Positions 39,021 through 51,010 of a stretch of DNA of 64,000 bases are shown one piece after another. Location: NCBI GenBank assembly GCA_946406115.1, contig OX291552.1, positions 3,658,001 to 3,722,000 on the forward strand. The letters run 5' to 3'. The notes under the pieces were generated by a model, which saw nothing but the letters and a program-made list of their open reading frames with translations, searched no databases and was not told where the DNA came from. This DNA is from Apoda limacodes. Its lineage: Eukaryota; Arthropoda; Insecta; Lepidoptera; Limacodidae. Each line of letters opens with the position of its first letter. Within the stretch, counting starts at the first letter, position 1. The translations under genes were made by a program, and so were the position numbers.

Positions 39021-39984
39021 CCCTTTCTAAAGAGTAGTCAATGTTGTGAGGCTATTCCGCAGCCCATAGGAGGAAAGTCTACGAAATAGAGTATGTAGGA
39101 AATGATGTCATACGCCTGATCGCTACCTATAGGTTTACGAGGCACGAACTTTATTGTTTTAATAAAAACAAAAAGTTTCGAGTGTCAGAAACAACATAAA
39201 AAAATTTAGTTATAGGTATTATAAAAATCGATTGACCAATTAATTGTATGAAAATACAAAAATCCTTTCTCAATAGATTTAGTCGGTATAACTAGTCAGT
39301 GTTTCCTCAGTTTAAAATGTCATAAGTTGAAATTAGTGAATGAAACAAATATTAATATATTCTTAATAATAAAGAAAAGAGGACCGATAAACGTTTGACA
39401 CAATAAAAAAAAAATGAACTACTTCAATCATATTTTAACGGGTTTTTTTTTTAAATATGGATTTGGCAACACTGCTCTTATACGTAACATGAATACAAAT
39501 GCATAGTGTTTCCGTTACAATTATTATTGCTGACTATTAGAGTGCGCATAGTTAAAGGCAATGAAACTCGAGTTGACCATACATAAGTATTGGCCTATAT
39601 TGGCTCAATAATTATCAAGAATTCAAGAAGGCCCTAACGCTACAGATAAAAACATCGAACTTCACATACAGACATCAGAGATGTTCAACTTATAATAAGA
39701 TCAGTTAAGCCTAGGTTTTGCCTGCTGCTCTGCCCATAATTCGTGTAATAATCAAATTACGTTACGTATACGTAACGAGATTTCATGCCTTAGGCCAGAA
39801 AACATAAACATTAAAATATCATGTAAATCGGTTAAATAGTTCTCGAAATAACCTCACTAACGGATAGACAGATTAATGGAGAAGTTATAGATAGATAATT
39901 ATAGACAAGGTTCTTTAAAGGTTTTTTCTTAAAAAAAAATTAGTGTCGGACAACCGTCCGGAATCGTGACAACTTGTGCCTTTC

Positions 39985-40137
39985 ACTTTTTATGTCTGTC
40001 TCTCTCGCTCTTAGGCGGGCTAACCATGCCGCGTGCCTCTCACTCGCTCTCATTGTGAGCGCATAACGTGAGCGGAGCGTAACGCAGTTTCTTGAAGTGT
40101 CACCCGGCAAACCAATTTATAAGACGTTGTCACGTCA
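39985..40137 (+). repeat. Dispersed repeat family 5, copy 1
   Basis: About 150 bp nearly identical to 44232..44367: GTCTGTCTCTCTCGCTCTTA, GTGCCTCTCACTCGCTCTCA, GCGCATAACGTGAGCGGAGC and ACCAATTTATAAGACGTTGT. It differs from the other copy by a short indel (AACCATGC). Unknown class. Confidence 0.8.
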
Positions 40138-41002
40138 AAATTTTTTTTGCTGTAAATATTCCTAGACATTTGGAATACATTTGGATTATATTATAACCGT
40201 AAGTAAGTGATTTAAAATGCGTGAATGCTAGAAGCTGTGTAAGACGGCGAGTGTTGCCACACCGTTGCTGCTGCGCCGCGTTGTTAACAATGGAGCCACC
40301 GTGGGACAGAAGGGACCTCATTATGTCGTATTATATGTTCTAACAGCCAGACACGGACTTACTAGCCTGGTACGTTTAGTCGTATTCATATTTAAGTGTA
40401 CGTTAAACAAAAACTAGATGCAGAAGGTATCTGTTGTATGTGTTGGTCCACCCCTTCAACTTTTCTTCTCTGCATATTTGTTCTTGGTAAACATTAATAG
40501 TTCATTCTGTATTAAGGGTTTTAAGGAGAAAATTAGTAACGAGATTAAGAAGTCTAAGGCCGAAGAAGGCCAAAGGCTTTAATGACTTGAGTTTTTAATT
40601 TCCGTCCCTTCTGTTACACACAATGTTTTTCATTACATTTGCGAGTAAATAGATAAAAATATAAGGTGTATAAATAAATTAACCCACCAAAACGGCAATA
40701 GAAGTTGAGAACAGAAAGCCACCGCTAGATGGCGCTAAATATCAAGAAAATTTCTGAATTAAAAGGTTTGCCGGAAGTTAAAACTTGTAATCGCTCGCTC
40801 GTGATGTGCACGTAGTTCATATTTTGAACCGACAGCTTTAACACATACTTGCTAGAATAGGCCCGTCAGTAACGCCCGCGAACTCTATGAATGCTTTGAG
40901 GAAAAGTCAAATTTACAAAGAAAAACCCCGAGGGAGTAATTAAGATATTAGCACCCGCTTTTCCTGCACTTAATGAAATAAATATTTATTAAACTATTGA
41001 AC

Positions 41003-41163
41003 TACATTATGGGGTTCTTCAAAAAAGAAGTTATTAGATTTCTGAAGGGTCGGCAACGCGCGAGTGATGCCCTTGGTGTTGCAAGCGTCCATGGGCTGCG
41101 GTGACCGCTTACCATCGGGCGGGCCGTGGGCTTGTTTGCCACCTTAGTGGTATAAAAAAAAAA
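41003..41163 (+). mobile_element. Well-preserved LINE 3' tail with poly-A
   Basis: GGGGTTCTTCAAAAAAGAAG, GGTCGGCAACGCGCGAGTGA, GTGTTGCAAGCGTCCATGGG and GCCACCTTAGTGGTATAAAA. Very close to the copy A 3' end, including a short poly-A, so probably recent. Only about 160 bp long. Confidence 0.88.
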
Positions 41164-41469
41164 ACTAATAGATATTTTCCCATAGATACGCCACATCGTA
41201 TGTACCTTTATTAATATAGCACATTTAATAGTAACTATTAATATCGTCCGTCTGTGCGTTACGCCACACTTTTGTTGCAACAGCACCGCCTCTGTCTTGG
41301 TTCTTGAGTAATCTCGTTAATTATAACTGTGATGCGTGCGTCCCGTCGCCGGAAGCGGATGTACCGAGCGAGCGACGTCGCGTGTCCCGCTAGTGCGAGC
41401 TGCGCTACATACCAACACAACACACTCGTAACACGCGAACTAATCAATTATTTCCTCTCGATAAAGCTG

Positions 41470-41680
41470 TGGTTTGAAATTTATTATGGTCTGATGGTAT
41501 TAGAGAATAGTATAAAAGCGATTTCATTTTATAACTTCGCATTTTGCGTAGGCTTTACAATAAAATGAATGAATTAGTTTTAAATTAATTGTCTGTATCT
41601 GTGTAATCGACTGTTTATTTCTCTGTATTTATGTGCAATAAAGTGTATTTCATTCATTCATTCAATAAAGAATACATCTT
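41470..41680 (+). mobile_element. Possible LINE 3' end with CATT tandem
   Basis: ATGTGCAATAAAGTGTATTT followed by CATTCATTCATTCAATAAAG, a terminal short tandem after an AATAAA signal, as in some non-LTR 3' ends. The preceding sequence is not otherwise recognised. Confidence 0.45.
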
Positions 41681-41999
41681 ACTTTTATTTTAACAAGTTA
41701 GATAATTAAGAATACACGCAACAATCTCGTTAAAACCGTTATTGTATTTTTACTGGTAACTTAACAAAAACACAAATAGACCAAATATCTATATCAATTA
41801 TTTTGTCTAACTTTCTTGATTATACTGGCAAGATGCTGTTTGCTGCGCGTTGATGTCTTTTGTAAGGAAAAGCCGCCTTTCGTCCGCCTAGCATGTTTTT
41901 ATTACGTAAAATTGACATACATCATATGAATTCACAAACAAATTACATACTTACATATCAAAAGGATTTCTTATAATTAAAAAACACATTTATAATGTA

Positions 42000-43836
42000 G
42001 GTAGTCACTGGCTAGGCAGACGTTGCGTTATGCCCTTAAAGCGTTTATTCAGACTTGATTCACTGTTATCATTACTGCTTATTTCTTACTTTACTTTGGG
42101 TGTGTTCGTTTAAGGGTGAAGAACCATTATTTAATTTATTAAGTTAATTTGTCACCTGTCATCCGTTCGTTTAGCATTGGTATCAAAAATATCAATATTT
42201 TAGTATCATCTGTAACAAACTGTCATGCTGTTCGTTTACGATATTTTTGTTATTTTTGTCACTTTTGCCCCCGAAAAATGAAACTTTAGACCCATGTATG
42301 GATGTGGGGTTTTGATAATATGTCAAACTGCTTATACATAATATTCATTGTTTATGGTAGTGTGTATTATTATTGTAATGTGTACGTCAACTGTTCATTT
42401 TGCAACCAAAAATTTTGTTAGTAATGTATCGTATGATAATGTAATTTGCATCAAAAATTTAAGTTTTGAAAATATCTTTTATTATATAACAATTAGGTGG
42501 AATGAAAAATTAAAAACTATTTACATTGTAAATCTTGTTTATTGAGTGTTTCAATACAAAACATGTATTTATTAGTTGATACACTATAATATTGTGTTTC
42601 GTTTGTAATTTTACAAAATGTATCTATCTGTTGGACGCACGCAATAAAACAGTATTGTAATTAGTTTGTAAATCTAGTTGTAGTTAATTCACTTGACGAC
42701 TCGAAAGTGTTCTTAGAAACCTTTGAACTATTAATATTTTCAAAGATATAGCCATTTCTATTTTGACAACTGTCATCCGGAATAAAGATCTTGATGAGAT
42801 CTATAATTTCTCTCTCTCTCTCTCTCCATCTCTTCACCTTTCCTTATCTCTAAAAAATGAATAAAAGTATAATATATATAAGATAGGTGGGGATAGCATT
42901 TGAAAGGGGCAGCGTTACTCTTTCATAAAAGAGAAACGCTCGATTTCACTGCTTCTATTTTTTTTTACCACGGGCCTTATATCGATTCATAAGGAGTAAA
43001 CTTAAAAAATACAGAGCTTATACGAAATTTTGTGTGTTCAATAAATCAATATTTGATTACTAAGTGTTAATAGCACAAAGCACACGGCTAAAAAATCATA
43101 AATTGATAGTAAAGCGACTTAAGTAAAATAGTCATTTAGTTCTAGTGTTTCAATATATTCATTTTTTGTTATTTATTCATATGTTATTTAATTTATTGCT
43201 AACTAAATAATTTAAATGTATAGGATATCATGTTCATGCAAATTTAGTAAAAACGTAGGATTTATTATAGATAGGTAGGTACCGACATATCAAGTTATTG
43301 CGTATGGAAACATAAATTATGTACCTGTGAATTTAAAAACATGTTCCATCTCGCTAATACATGTTATAAATGCTAAAGTGTGTCTGTTTATTTTTTCTTA
43401 TTTAACGCCGCAACAGATCGACCGACGTGATTATTTGTATAGCGATATTTGGTTACAAGTATTGTACTGCTGTCACGAACAAGTTTAATTTATAATCATA
43501 AATTGTATTGCTATCTGTCATTTTTGCGGTCTGTTTGCATATCGAAGGAAATTGGCCTTTAGAGTATATTATGTATTTTTTATTTCAAGTGTAATTTTCT
43601 TTTTTAAGAAAGAAATAAAAGTATTACTTTTACCCAGGGTCCATCCGTACTTCATTTGGTTATCGGCGTGGGATTTCTACGACAACACTTTGATTTTATA
43701 GTAAGAAAACTTGCTATTACGAGCTATAGTTTGTCTACATGTAATCATAATTAAGTGACAGTTATTCCTGCGGGTAACAGATAAACAAAAAGACTTTCAA
43801 AAATATTTATTATTTAGGATATATAAAGGATATAAA

Positions 43837-43838
<2 letters not shown>
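42000..43838. other. AT-rich stretch, nothing assigned
   Basis: TCTC run at 42811..42828 and Lep1-like words at 43370..43450 (ATGTTATAAATGCTAAAGTG, CAACAGATCGACCGACGTGA). No coding potential beyond short random frames. Confidence 0.4.

Positions 43839-43902
<64 letters not shown>
43839..43902. repeat. AT microsatellite
   Basis: Thirty-two uninterrupted AT dinucleotides, self-complementary, bounded by GATATAAAGG on the left and GTGTGGCA on the right. Confidence 0.97.
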
Positions 43903-43907
<5 letters not shown>

Positions 43908-43964
43908 GCACTACGAAAGCAGATATAGATAACTTTTTAAACTATCACAGTTTATAAACCTTTA

Positions 43965-44130
43965 GCTTTTGCCCGCCCTATATTCGGTTTTGCAGTTTAG
44001 GATTTCAACGGCGACTCCGCAATTAAAGAAAAAAAAGCGATCCACAATTTAAGTTTTGAAGTAGCCTATGTCTTTTCCCGGGTCTCATGACAGACAGACA
44101 AAGCTACTTTCGCATTTTTTATATGAGTAT
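43965..44130 (-). mobile_element. Lep1-like Helitron fragment
   Basis: Forward strand TTTAGCTTTTGCCCGCCCTA, GTAGCCTATGTCTTTTCCCG, ACAGACAGACAAAGCTACTT and CGCATTTTTTATATGAGTAT: the inverse layout of the 45583 element. Ends decayed. Confidence 0.55.
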
Positions 44131-44231
44131 GGATTAAACATATTAATAAGCGGAGTAACGAAAGAATACTTAAAAAAACTGGTTGCCTGTAAAGTCGGTA
44201 TACGGGCGAAAGTTTTACGTGACAATGATTT

Positions 44232-44367
44232 TATGTCTGTCTCTCTCGCTCTTAGGCGGGCGCGTGCCTCTCACTCGCTCTCATTGCGAGCGCATAACGT
44301 GAGCGGAGCGTAACGCAGTTTCTTGAAGTGTCACCCGGCAAACCAATTTATAAGACGTTGTCACGTC
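44232..44367 (+). repeat. Dispersed repeat family 5, copy 2
   Basis: Near-identical direct copy of 39985..40137, about 4.2 kb away in the same orientation, sharing GCGGAGCGTAACGCAGTTTC and CACCCGGCAAACCAATTTAT. Confidence 0.8.
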
Positions 44368-45514
44368 AATAACAAATATTAAAGTTAGGCGTTACAAAAA
44401 AAATATTTTAAAATACAATCTTAATAAAATAAGATTAAAATGAACATTGTGCTTATTTGATATTAGTTTATCAGCAAACTGATAAGAATTAACAACTTTA
44501 CGATCTATTTGCGCGATTAAATTGCAGTCACGATATTTTTTTGTAAACAAAACTGTATTGTAGTGATTGAGTTATAAAATATTAGTTATTAAGAGCTGAA
44601 CCAAATTTAAAACAAATTTCCTAATATGGCGAATGGACTTACCATTCTATGTGGTACTATGTTCGACTCGAAGATTCGCACGGAGCTGAAAATTGGTACA
44701 GGAAAAACTATATATTAACCTTGGACCTTGAATACTTTTTAAGCAGAAGTAGGATCGATCTAAACTTTTGAATTTTTTTATAATAGTGTAGGTACTTAAG
44801 CTGTTCCATATTTCAGCTCTATGCAAATTATTGTAAACTCAAAGTTTTATTTCATCTATTTTTACTGAACTGAAAGCACTAATTCGTTGAGTTATTCCAA
44901 GGCTTTACCTATAAATATTAATGTATTTATGTATTACGTCACTGTTTTTATTTTCTGAAGGGTTAAATCAGTGGCTAAATTCACTCCCCTGTTTCCAATC
45001 CTGACTTACTTCTAATACATTGTCTAGAATTGGCAAAGGGGTATATTATTATGTCTATGGCCCTTTATTTTACCACTTATCTGGCATTATAAAGCTGGCA
45101 TTACCGCTTATGGAACATAAACAAAACCATCATACCAGTGTTACAGGGATGGGACCACCTTTTATGCAGAACTAGACTGATTGGTGAAAAGTTGTCCCCA
45201 ACCAACTTATTTATACTATAGGTAATATCTTTTTTATTTATATCTCTCTCTAGCAATTACCTTTTTATTCTAAAGATTTGTTACCAATTGTCTTAATCAA
45301 ATCAAAAAGAGAAGCAAATACAGTTCAGTCGTGCGTAGTGTTAACTGTGCGGTACTGCGGTAGTAGAGTCCGGATCAGAAAGTGAAAACAGACTTTCGTC
45401 GCAAGAATGCTACCAGAAGTACATGGAGTACCTGGCTAGTAGAACGCACACCGGGAATCAAACTGGCAAGAGTCCAATTAAACCTGAACATTATTATATA
45501 AGTCAAACTATTGG
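44368..45514. other. Stretch with nothing recognised
   Basis: AT-rich, no repeat partner noticed within the window and no open frame of interest. Confidence 0.35.
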
Positions 45515-45582
45515 TGTAGTGGGCGAACGGTCTACTTTAGCAACGCGAGGTATTTTGGTTCGAATCCCGGCTTGTATATAAA
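45515..45582 (+). mobile_element. tRNA-like SINE head
   Basis: TGTAGTGGGCGAACGGTCTA resembles an A box region and TTTTGGTTCGAATCCCGG a B box. It is interrupted right after this by the Helitron-like element at 45583. Not a functional tRNA: no complete cloverleaf is visible. Confidence 0.5.
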
Positions 45583-45775
45583 TCTATACTAATATTATAA
45601 ATGCGCAAGGAGCTATGTCTGTTTGTCTGTCTGTTACCTTTTCACGCTTAAAATGTACTGAGGGTAGGACAGACTACTTGTAAACGTCAAGTGTGAGTCG
45701 GTTTTTTTTCATAATTGAGGAGATGCTGTTGAAATAACCAAATTTAGGGTGAATGGAAACACGGGTAAAAGCTAG
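45583..45775 (+). mobile_element. Lep1-like non-autonomous Helitron, complete-looking
   Basis: 193 bp starting TCTATACTAATATTATAAAT and ending GGGTAAAAGCTAG. It starts with TC, ends with CTAG, has A before it and T after it; Helitrons start TC, end CTRR and insert between A and T without duplication. Non-coding. The Lep1 name is from memory of the lepidopteran family. Confidence 0.72.
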
Positions 45776-46029
45776 TATCTAATATCTGTAAAATACCGAT
45801 GCGAACATGATTGTATATTTGTGTTTTTTTTTAATACTACAGGGAAATTGTGACTTTCTTTAAATAGTTTAGACATTTAAGCTCATTTTGTGAAAATTTA
45901 AAGCTTTTAAGTTATTCGATTAAAACTTGCCCTCTAAAGGTCGGACGGACGGACAGACGGAAATACAGACAGCGTAGGCTTAGCAATAGGGCTTCTTTGG
46001 CACCGTTTGGAGACGGAACTCAAAAATCA

Positions 46030-48225
46030 AATAGATAGGCTTTGGTTTAAATTGTTTATACACATATTTATGCATTTTTATTACCTATAACAGTTACGTG
46101 CACGACCAATTTAAACCGCGTAATAACAATTTGAATGGCGTGTTATGTATACACAACTTATTCAGTATTTTTTGCAATGTGTGCGCAAGTTAAACCGCAC
46201 TGCCAAAATGGCACTCTAAAAAACCAGTAGTACCTTTGACTTTATTACGTAATATATAACTTGAATCAGGTACAGGTAATTTTGTGGCATTCTTACTTGT
46301 TATATACAAGTTTGTGATAAAGATCTAAATAGGGAAAGGAGTAATTGATAACTATCATCTACCGGCTTGAAATGAAAGCGTGTATGTTTGTTTGTAATGC
46401 CTTTACTTTTAAACTGACTTTTTTTGTCGTGAAAATATCTGTCATTACGAAGAAGGGCATATATGCTATAGTATACTTTTTCTTCGGATTAAGAGTTCCC
46501 ATGGAAACAGATTTTTCTGCCGGTGACATGGGGTTACATGGATTTTTTGGCACAGGATTGGCTTAAGGGACGAAAAATAACATAAAATTTGGAAGGAATT
46601 TTGAAGTTATTGAAGGAGTTTCCTTTCTAAGCCCACGGCCTAATTAAGCGCTGGCAGAGCAGTGGCAAAAGCTATTAATGCATATAAAAAAGTTGCTATA
46701 TGTATTAATTTGTAGAGTTATAATTAAATGTATGTTTTGCTTAGTCAAAAATGTATGACAAATGTATGCTATTGCTTTGCGGAAAGGATTTAGGCTACCT
46801 AAATGTGAAAGTTTTAACAAATAGAGCTAGTAATTTTTACTTGCATAAAAACTTATTATTGTGGTTTATTTTATTTTTTCTTTTGCAAGCTTAGATTGGT
46901 GGATTAAAGATAATAGTCATCTTGTATTTATCATAAAAATCCGCGACGACATAATAGTATGTCTTACAGATATAAATATGTTATGCTATATTTTGACGTT
47001 AATCAATTTTAATCTGTGTAATTTGTAAAAATAAATTTGCTAATCGTCAGAGAATTTCACGTAAATCAATAGAATTTAGGAACGTATTTTTGTTTGCAAC
47101 ACCAGAACAATGCCCATGTCCAAAATTACTTGCGCCGTACCCGTGCATGAAACCACCGCTGTCCTACCTTAGATTCAACTCTATCTACAGCCCTGTGTAG
47201 TTCCACAGCTTGATGCAGTGACGAGATTTAAAAGGCTGAAGTTTGTATGTAGACGTGAAAACACAAATCGCACGAGTGGCACCGCGAGGGCCAACTAGTT
47301 TCAAATAATTAATATTAACGAAACATTTAGTTTTAATTAAAAATTATAGTTTCGTTATGTATTTTCAATAATTTGTTTTAGTATTCCGTAGATATGTGGT
47401 AAAAACCGAAAACATAAATCCAGCTTCAAATCCATTAAAAAGTAAAAAAAGGCACTTAGAACATACTTATTGTGAGAACATCCAGCTACATGTTTTATTC
47501 GCCTTAAAGTCTATTGCCAATAGCAGAACATTCAGTTTCTTTGTCTGAATATCGGATGCCAACAGAACTTTTTTTCTACAATCTTTACTAAAAAAATTTC
47601 CAATCGACTTAAAGGCGAGTAAAACATGATGCTAAATCTTCGGTCAATAAATCTGCTTTAGGGGCTTATTTTTTAACTTTTTAGTGGACTTGTATAATTA
47701 ATTTACTGTAGAAACTTTTAATGAATATATGCTTCAATAGAACCTAATTACAGTCGTTGACAAAAGTATGTATAAGAGGTTGATTATGCCAATTTTATTG
47801 TGTGTTGGCAACACTGACAATGAGCGCCGTGGGAAAATGGAAAATAGACGTGATTATTATGTAACAAACAATTGAGTCGGCTTTCTTTGCGATTAAAAAT
47901 AATATTCGCGAACATTGTGCAACCGGAATTTTGCGCATAATTAAAAAAAACAGACTATGCAAGAAAATATTGAACATAACTTTTACTTTATTATTTTTTA
48001 CGTTTCCGTGGAATGTCTGATATGTCGAAAATATCTTTTTTTTACGTGTCGCACAACAAGAATAATAATGTAAGAAGAGCAGTTAGGTTAGTAAAGAGGT
48101 AATTTCATTCCAGTTCGAGTTCTATAACCTCTCTTATGGACTGCGCAAAAGCCTCACAAAATTGGCTTCACTTTAAAAAGGGATAAAGCGACCCTGCGGT
48201 CACTTTTCTTTTTCTATCAACGTCC
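46030..48225. other. AT-rich stretch, nothing assigned
   Basis: Short open frames around 46345..46566 and 47795..47977 lack motifs. No repeat partners noticed. Confidence 0.35.
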
Positions 48226-48229
48226 GCCA

Positions 48230-48405
48230 TTTATTCAATTCAATTCAATTCAATTCAATATAATTTTATTTAGATTAGGCTACAATAATTGAGCACTTAT
48301 GAATGTCACTACGCCATCGGTTCATAAGTCTACAGGGCGGGAGACCTTGTACTGAGAAGAACCGGCAAGAAACTCAGCAAGGGCATTTCTTTTCTCCCTT
48401 TCTTT
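48230..48405 (-). mobile_element. RTE-like 3' tail with terminal TTGAA tandem
   Basis: Reverse strand runs GAGTTTCTTGCCGGTTCTTC, CTCAGTACAAGGTCTCCCGC, and ends in ATTGAATTGAATTGAATTGA. The start word is shared with 33005..33165, and the terminal microsatellite is typical of RTE-clade LINEs and their SINEs. Confidence 0.65.
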
Positions 48406-49321
48406 TACAGCGTCCAATTAAAATATTGGAAAATGCCCTCCCTATCATAAAAGGACACTTTCCATTACAAACATAAAAACACATGAAATAAGCACAAGCA
48501 CAACATAAAAAAGTATCTAATATAATTTGTTGATGTTATTAAAACAAATTAACTTTTAAAGCTAACAAATTCGCAAGAGACTAGAGAACTTTGCTTCGCT
48601 TTATCTCTGTCACACTTTTTGACCAATGTTTTTTCACTGTTTCAGCTGTATAGAAAATGCGTTATCCAGCGCTCTATTTTTTATATTTATATCAAAGAAT
48701 CCAATTCCGCTGGAAAATTGTATACCAGCTTGTGTAAAGAACTGCAGAATCTAAAGACGAAAAGTCGCTCTCGTAGCTAAGTAGGGAGCTGTTGTTAAGT
48801 GCGGCTGTGCGCGATAAAAATTGTAATTAGAACTACTAAAGTAACAGCCATAGCAATAGTTTGAAACCTAGCAATGGGTTATGTTCCATAGTTTTTTAAT
48901 GAAATAACCGATGGGTAGGAAAGACTAGTTCTCGAGTGGCAACTAAATACAAGAACTAGGTACAAGCCATGGGCTAAGTAACTCCAGACAAAGATTGGAT
49001 ATGTCACATATCATTCCGATTAAAGATATATTTTCGCTTCGCATATCCATATCCGCTTAATATATCCGCGGAAATATGCAATTTTCTAGCACACCGCGGT
49101 CAAACGAATTCTCGGATCGATTTTGTACCTTTCAAGCACGAGTGCACAAATCGTTAGTGTATCCCTCGTTTGTTATAGATAGATATTTTTTGATATCCCT
49201 TCATACTTGATAGGCTTAGGACTATTAATCAAATAGTTATGAATAAACATATTTGATGATAAAAAAGCGCTGAGATCTATTATTTATAAGCAAGATACGA
49301 CATCGTTACTATTTTTTCAGT

Positions 49322-49450
49322 GATATGCGTGCATGGCTATTCGGCCGCGCCGCTCCACGCCATCGACACGGGCGACACGCTCCGCTGTTTCTTTGGATTC
49401 GTTCGTTCACTCCCTGGATATAGGCCATGTTTATTTCACGCGAAGTGAAA
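49322..49450 (+). other. GC-rich open segment, possible exon
   Basis: After a good acceptor-like TATTTTTTCAG the plus strand is open and reads ICVHGYSAAPLHAIDTGDTL and onward to a stop at about 49448. GC content is far above the flanks. No clear donor site and no family I recognise. The flanks carry ATATCCGCGG-like words (49060, 49460), so it could instead be part of a repeat. Confidence 0.25.
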
Positions 49451-49529
49451 GAGTTGTAACATATCCGGCCTCGGATATATATCCAAAGATACAGTTATGT
49501 CCGGAGTTACCCAAGGCTTAGGTACCCCT

Positions 49530-49660
49530 AATTAGTAGACAGACGACCTAATTAAAGCAGCACCACTGGATACCAGCGGTTGAAGACAGTCCGTTGTGGG
49601 AACAAGGGAGAGAGGCCTACATTCAGCAGTGGACGTCTTAAAGCTAAGGTGATGATGTGA
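49530..49660 (+). mobile_element. RTE-like 3' tail
   Basis: GGATACCAGCGGTTGAAGAC, GAGAGAGGCCTACATTCAGC and AGTGGACGTCTTAAAGCTAA, ending GGTGATGATGTGA. I know this GGCCTA..CAGCAGTGGACGTC word as a common lepidopteran RTE-type 3' end with a TGA/GAT tandem. Confidence 0.65.
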
Positions 49661-49705
49661 AAAAGGCTTTGTATTTATATGTTTAAGCTTTGGTTGGATT
49701 TGAAG

Positions 49706-49950
49706 CAAAATCCATATAAATATTATAAATACGTAAGTAACTCTGTCAGTCTGACTGTCTTTCTGTTACCAGTTCAGGCTTAAACCACTGTTCCGATTAA
49801 GATGATTGGCATGAAGATAGTTTGAGTCCCGGGATTACTTGAAAACGTCAATTGTGAGTCGGTTTTTTACTATGATTGAGGAGTTGCCGTTGAAATCCTA
49901 TCCGATTACCGAATCTAGGGCGAGTGGAACTCCGGTCAAAAGCCATTAAA
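49706..49950 (+). mobile_element. Lep1-like Helitron, decayed
   Basis: CATATAAATATTATAAATAC, CTGTCAGTCTGACTGTC, AACCACTGTTCCGATTAAGA and GGTCAAAAGCCATTAAA: same layout as 45583, with the CTAG end mutated. Confidence 0.5.
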
Positions 49951-50384
49951 TACAAATGCAAACCTTCCGGGACCTTATCCTTTTCATCAAAATATTTTCT
50001 AAGGGGCATCCCTTTATAATTAAATGATTCTGATTATTTGTATTAACTTATATATAATTCTGTACGCATTTAATGTTAGAATGATACAAAAAAATTGAAA
50101 ATATGAGTTAAAATTTATTTGTCTTCAAACGATTGCACAAACGAGGTGTGGTGAGGTAACAAACACACAAAGTCACTTTCACATTCTTCAAAGATTGTTC
50201 AATCATTAACTAGTTTTTTTTGGTGAGATTGTGGAAAATGATCAAATTGTTTAATATAATAATAAGTTCAGCTGTATCATAAATATAATCACCCGGCACG
50301 CAAAGACAGAACAGGTTATTAAAACAAATAATTAAATAAAAAACCTGACTACCATTATGGATTTTTAATCAATAAAAAATAAGC

Positions 50385-51010
50385 TAAGTGCGAGTCGGAC
50401 TCGCGCACGAAGTGTTCCGTACTATTATCTATAAAAACGGCAAAAAAATCACGTTTGTTGTATTGGAGGCCCCCTTAAATATTTGTTTTATTTAAATTTA
50501 ATTATTTATCGCAGCCTAGTTTGGCAGTGTTGCCGACTGCTGCGCAGAGGGTATGGGTTCGATTCCTCCATTAGACAAACATTTATGTGATAAATAATAT
50601 TTGTGTTTGTCTTGAGTCTGGGAGTATTTACGTATAATATGTATGTATTTACAAAAAAAATTAATATATATGTATCTGTATCCGTTGTCTGACGCCCATA
50701 ACACAAGCTCTGCTTACTTTGGGGCCAGACGGCGCTGTATGTAATGTCCAAAAAAAAAAATAAAAAAAAAAAATTTTCAAAGACTATATAACCAAATATA
50801 CTGTGAATATTTTAAGCGTCTATCTGTTGACGTCATCAATATCGAGCAAAAAAATCACGTTTCTGTTTTTTAGTATTTGTTGTTATAGCGGCAACATAAA
50901 TACATATTCTGTGAAAATTTTAACTGTCTAACTATCACGGTTTGTGAGATACAACCTGGTGACCGACGGACGGACGGACGGACAGCGGAGTCTTAGTAAT
51001 AGGGTTCCGC
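50385..51010 (+). repeat. Dispersed repeat family 1 split by a SINE
   Basis: Left part TAAGTGCGAGTCGGACTCGC to about 50508, right part from about 50776 (AAAGACTATATAACCAAATA, CTATCACGGTTTGTGAGATA, GGACGGACGGACGGACAGCG, AGGGTTCCGC). Joined, they match 19225..19612 and 57880..58245. The SINE at 50510 sits in the middle. Confidence 0.78.
50510..50765 (+). mobile_element. tRNA-derived SINE nested in family 1
   Basis: CGCAGCCTAGTTTGGCAGTG and GGGTATGGGTTCGATTCCTC form the tRNA-like head; the body has TGTGTTTGTCTTGAGTCTGG and TGTATCTGTATCCGTTGTCT; the end is GCCAGACGGCGCTGTATGTA then an A-rich tail. Insertion postdates the surrounding repeat. Confidence 0.85.

Noticed and set aside
40130..40321. 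Upstream coding exon of Cht7
   Set aside because: Minus-strand ATG frame has no donor of the required phase 0 and overlaps a dispersed repeat.
41257..41447. Upstream coding exon of Cht7 in the GC-rich patch
   Set aside because: Frame exists on the minus strand, but no donor in phase 0 and no signal-like sequence; not supportable.
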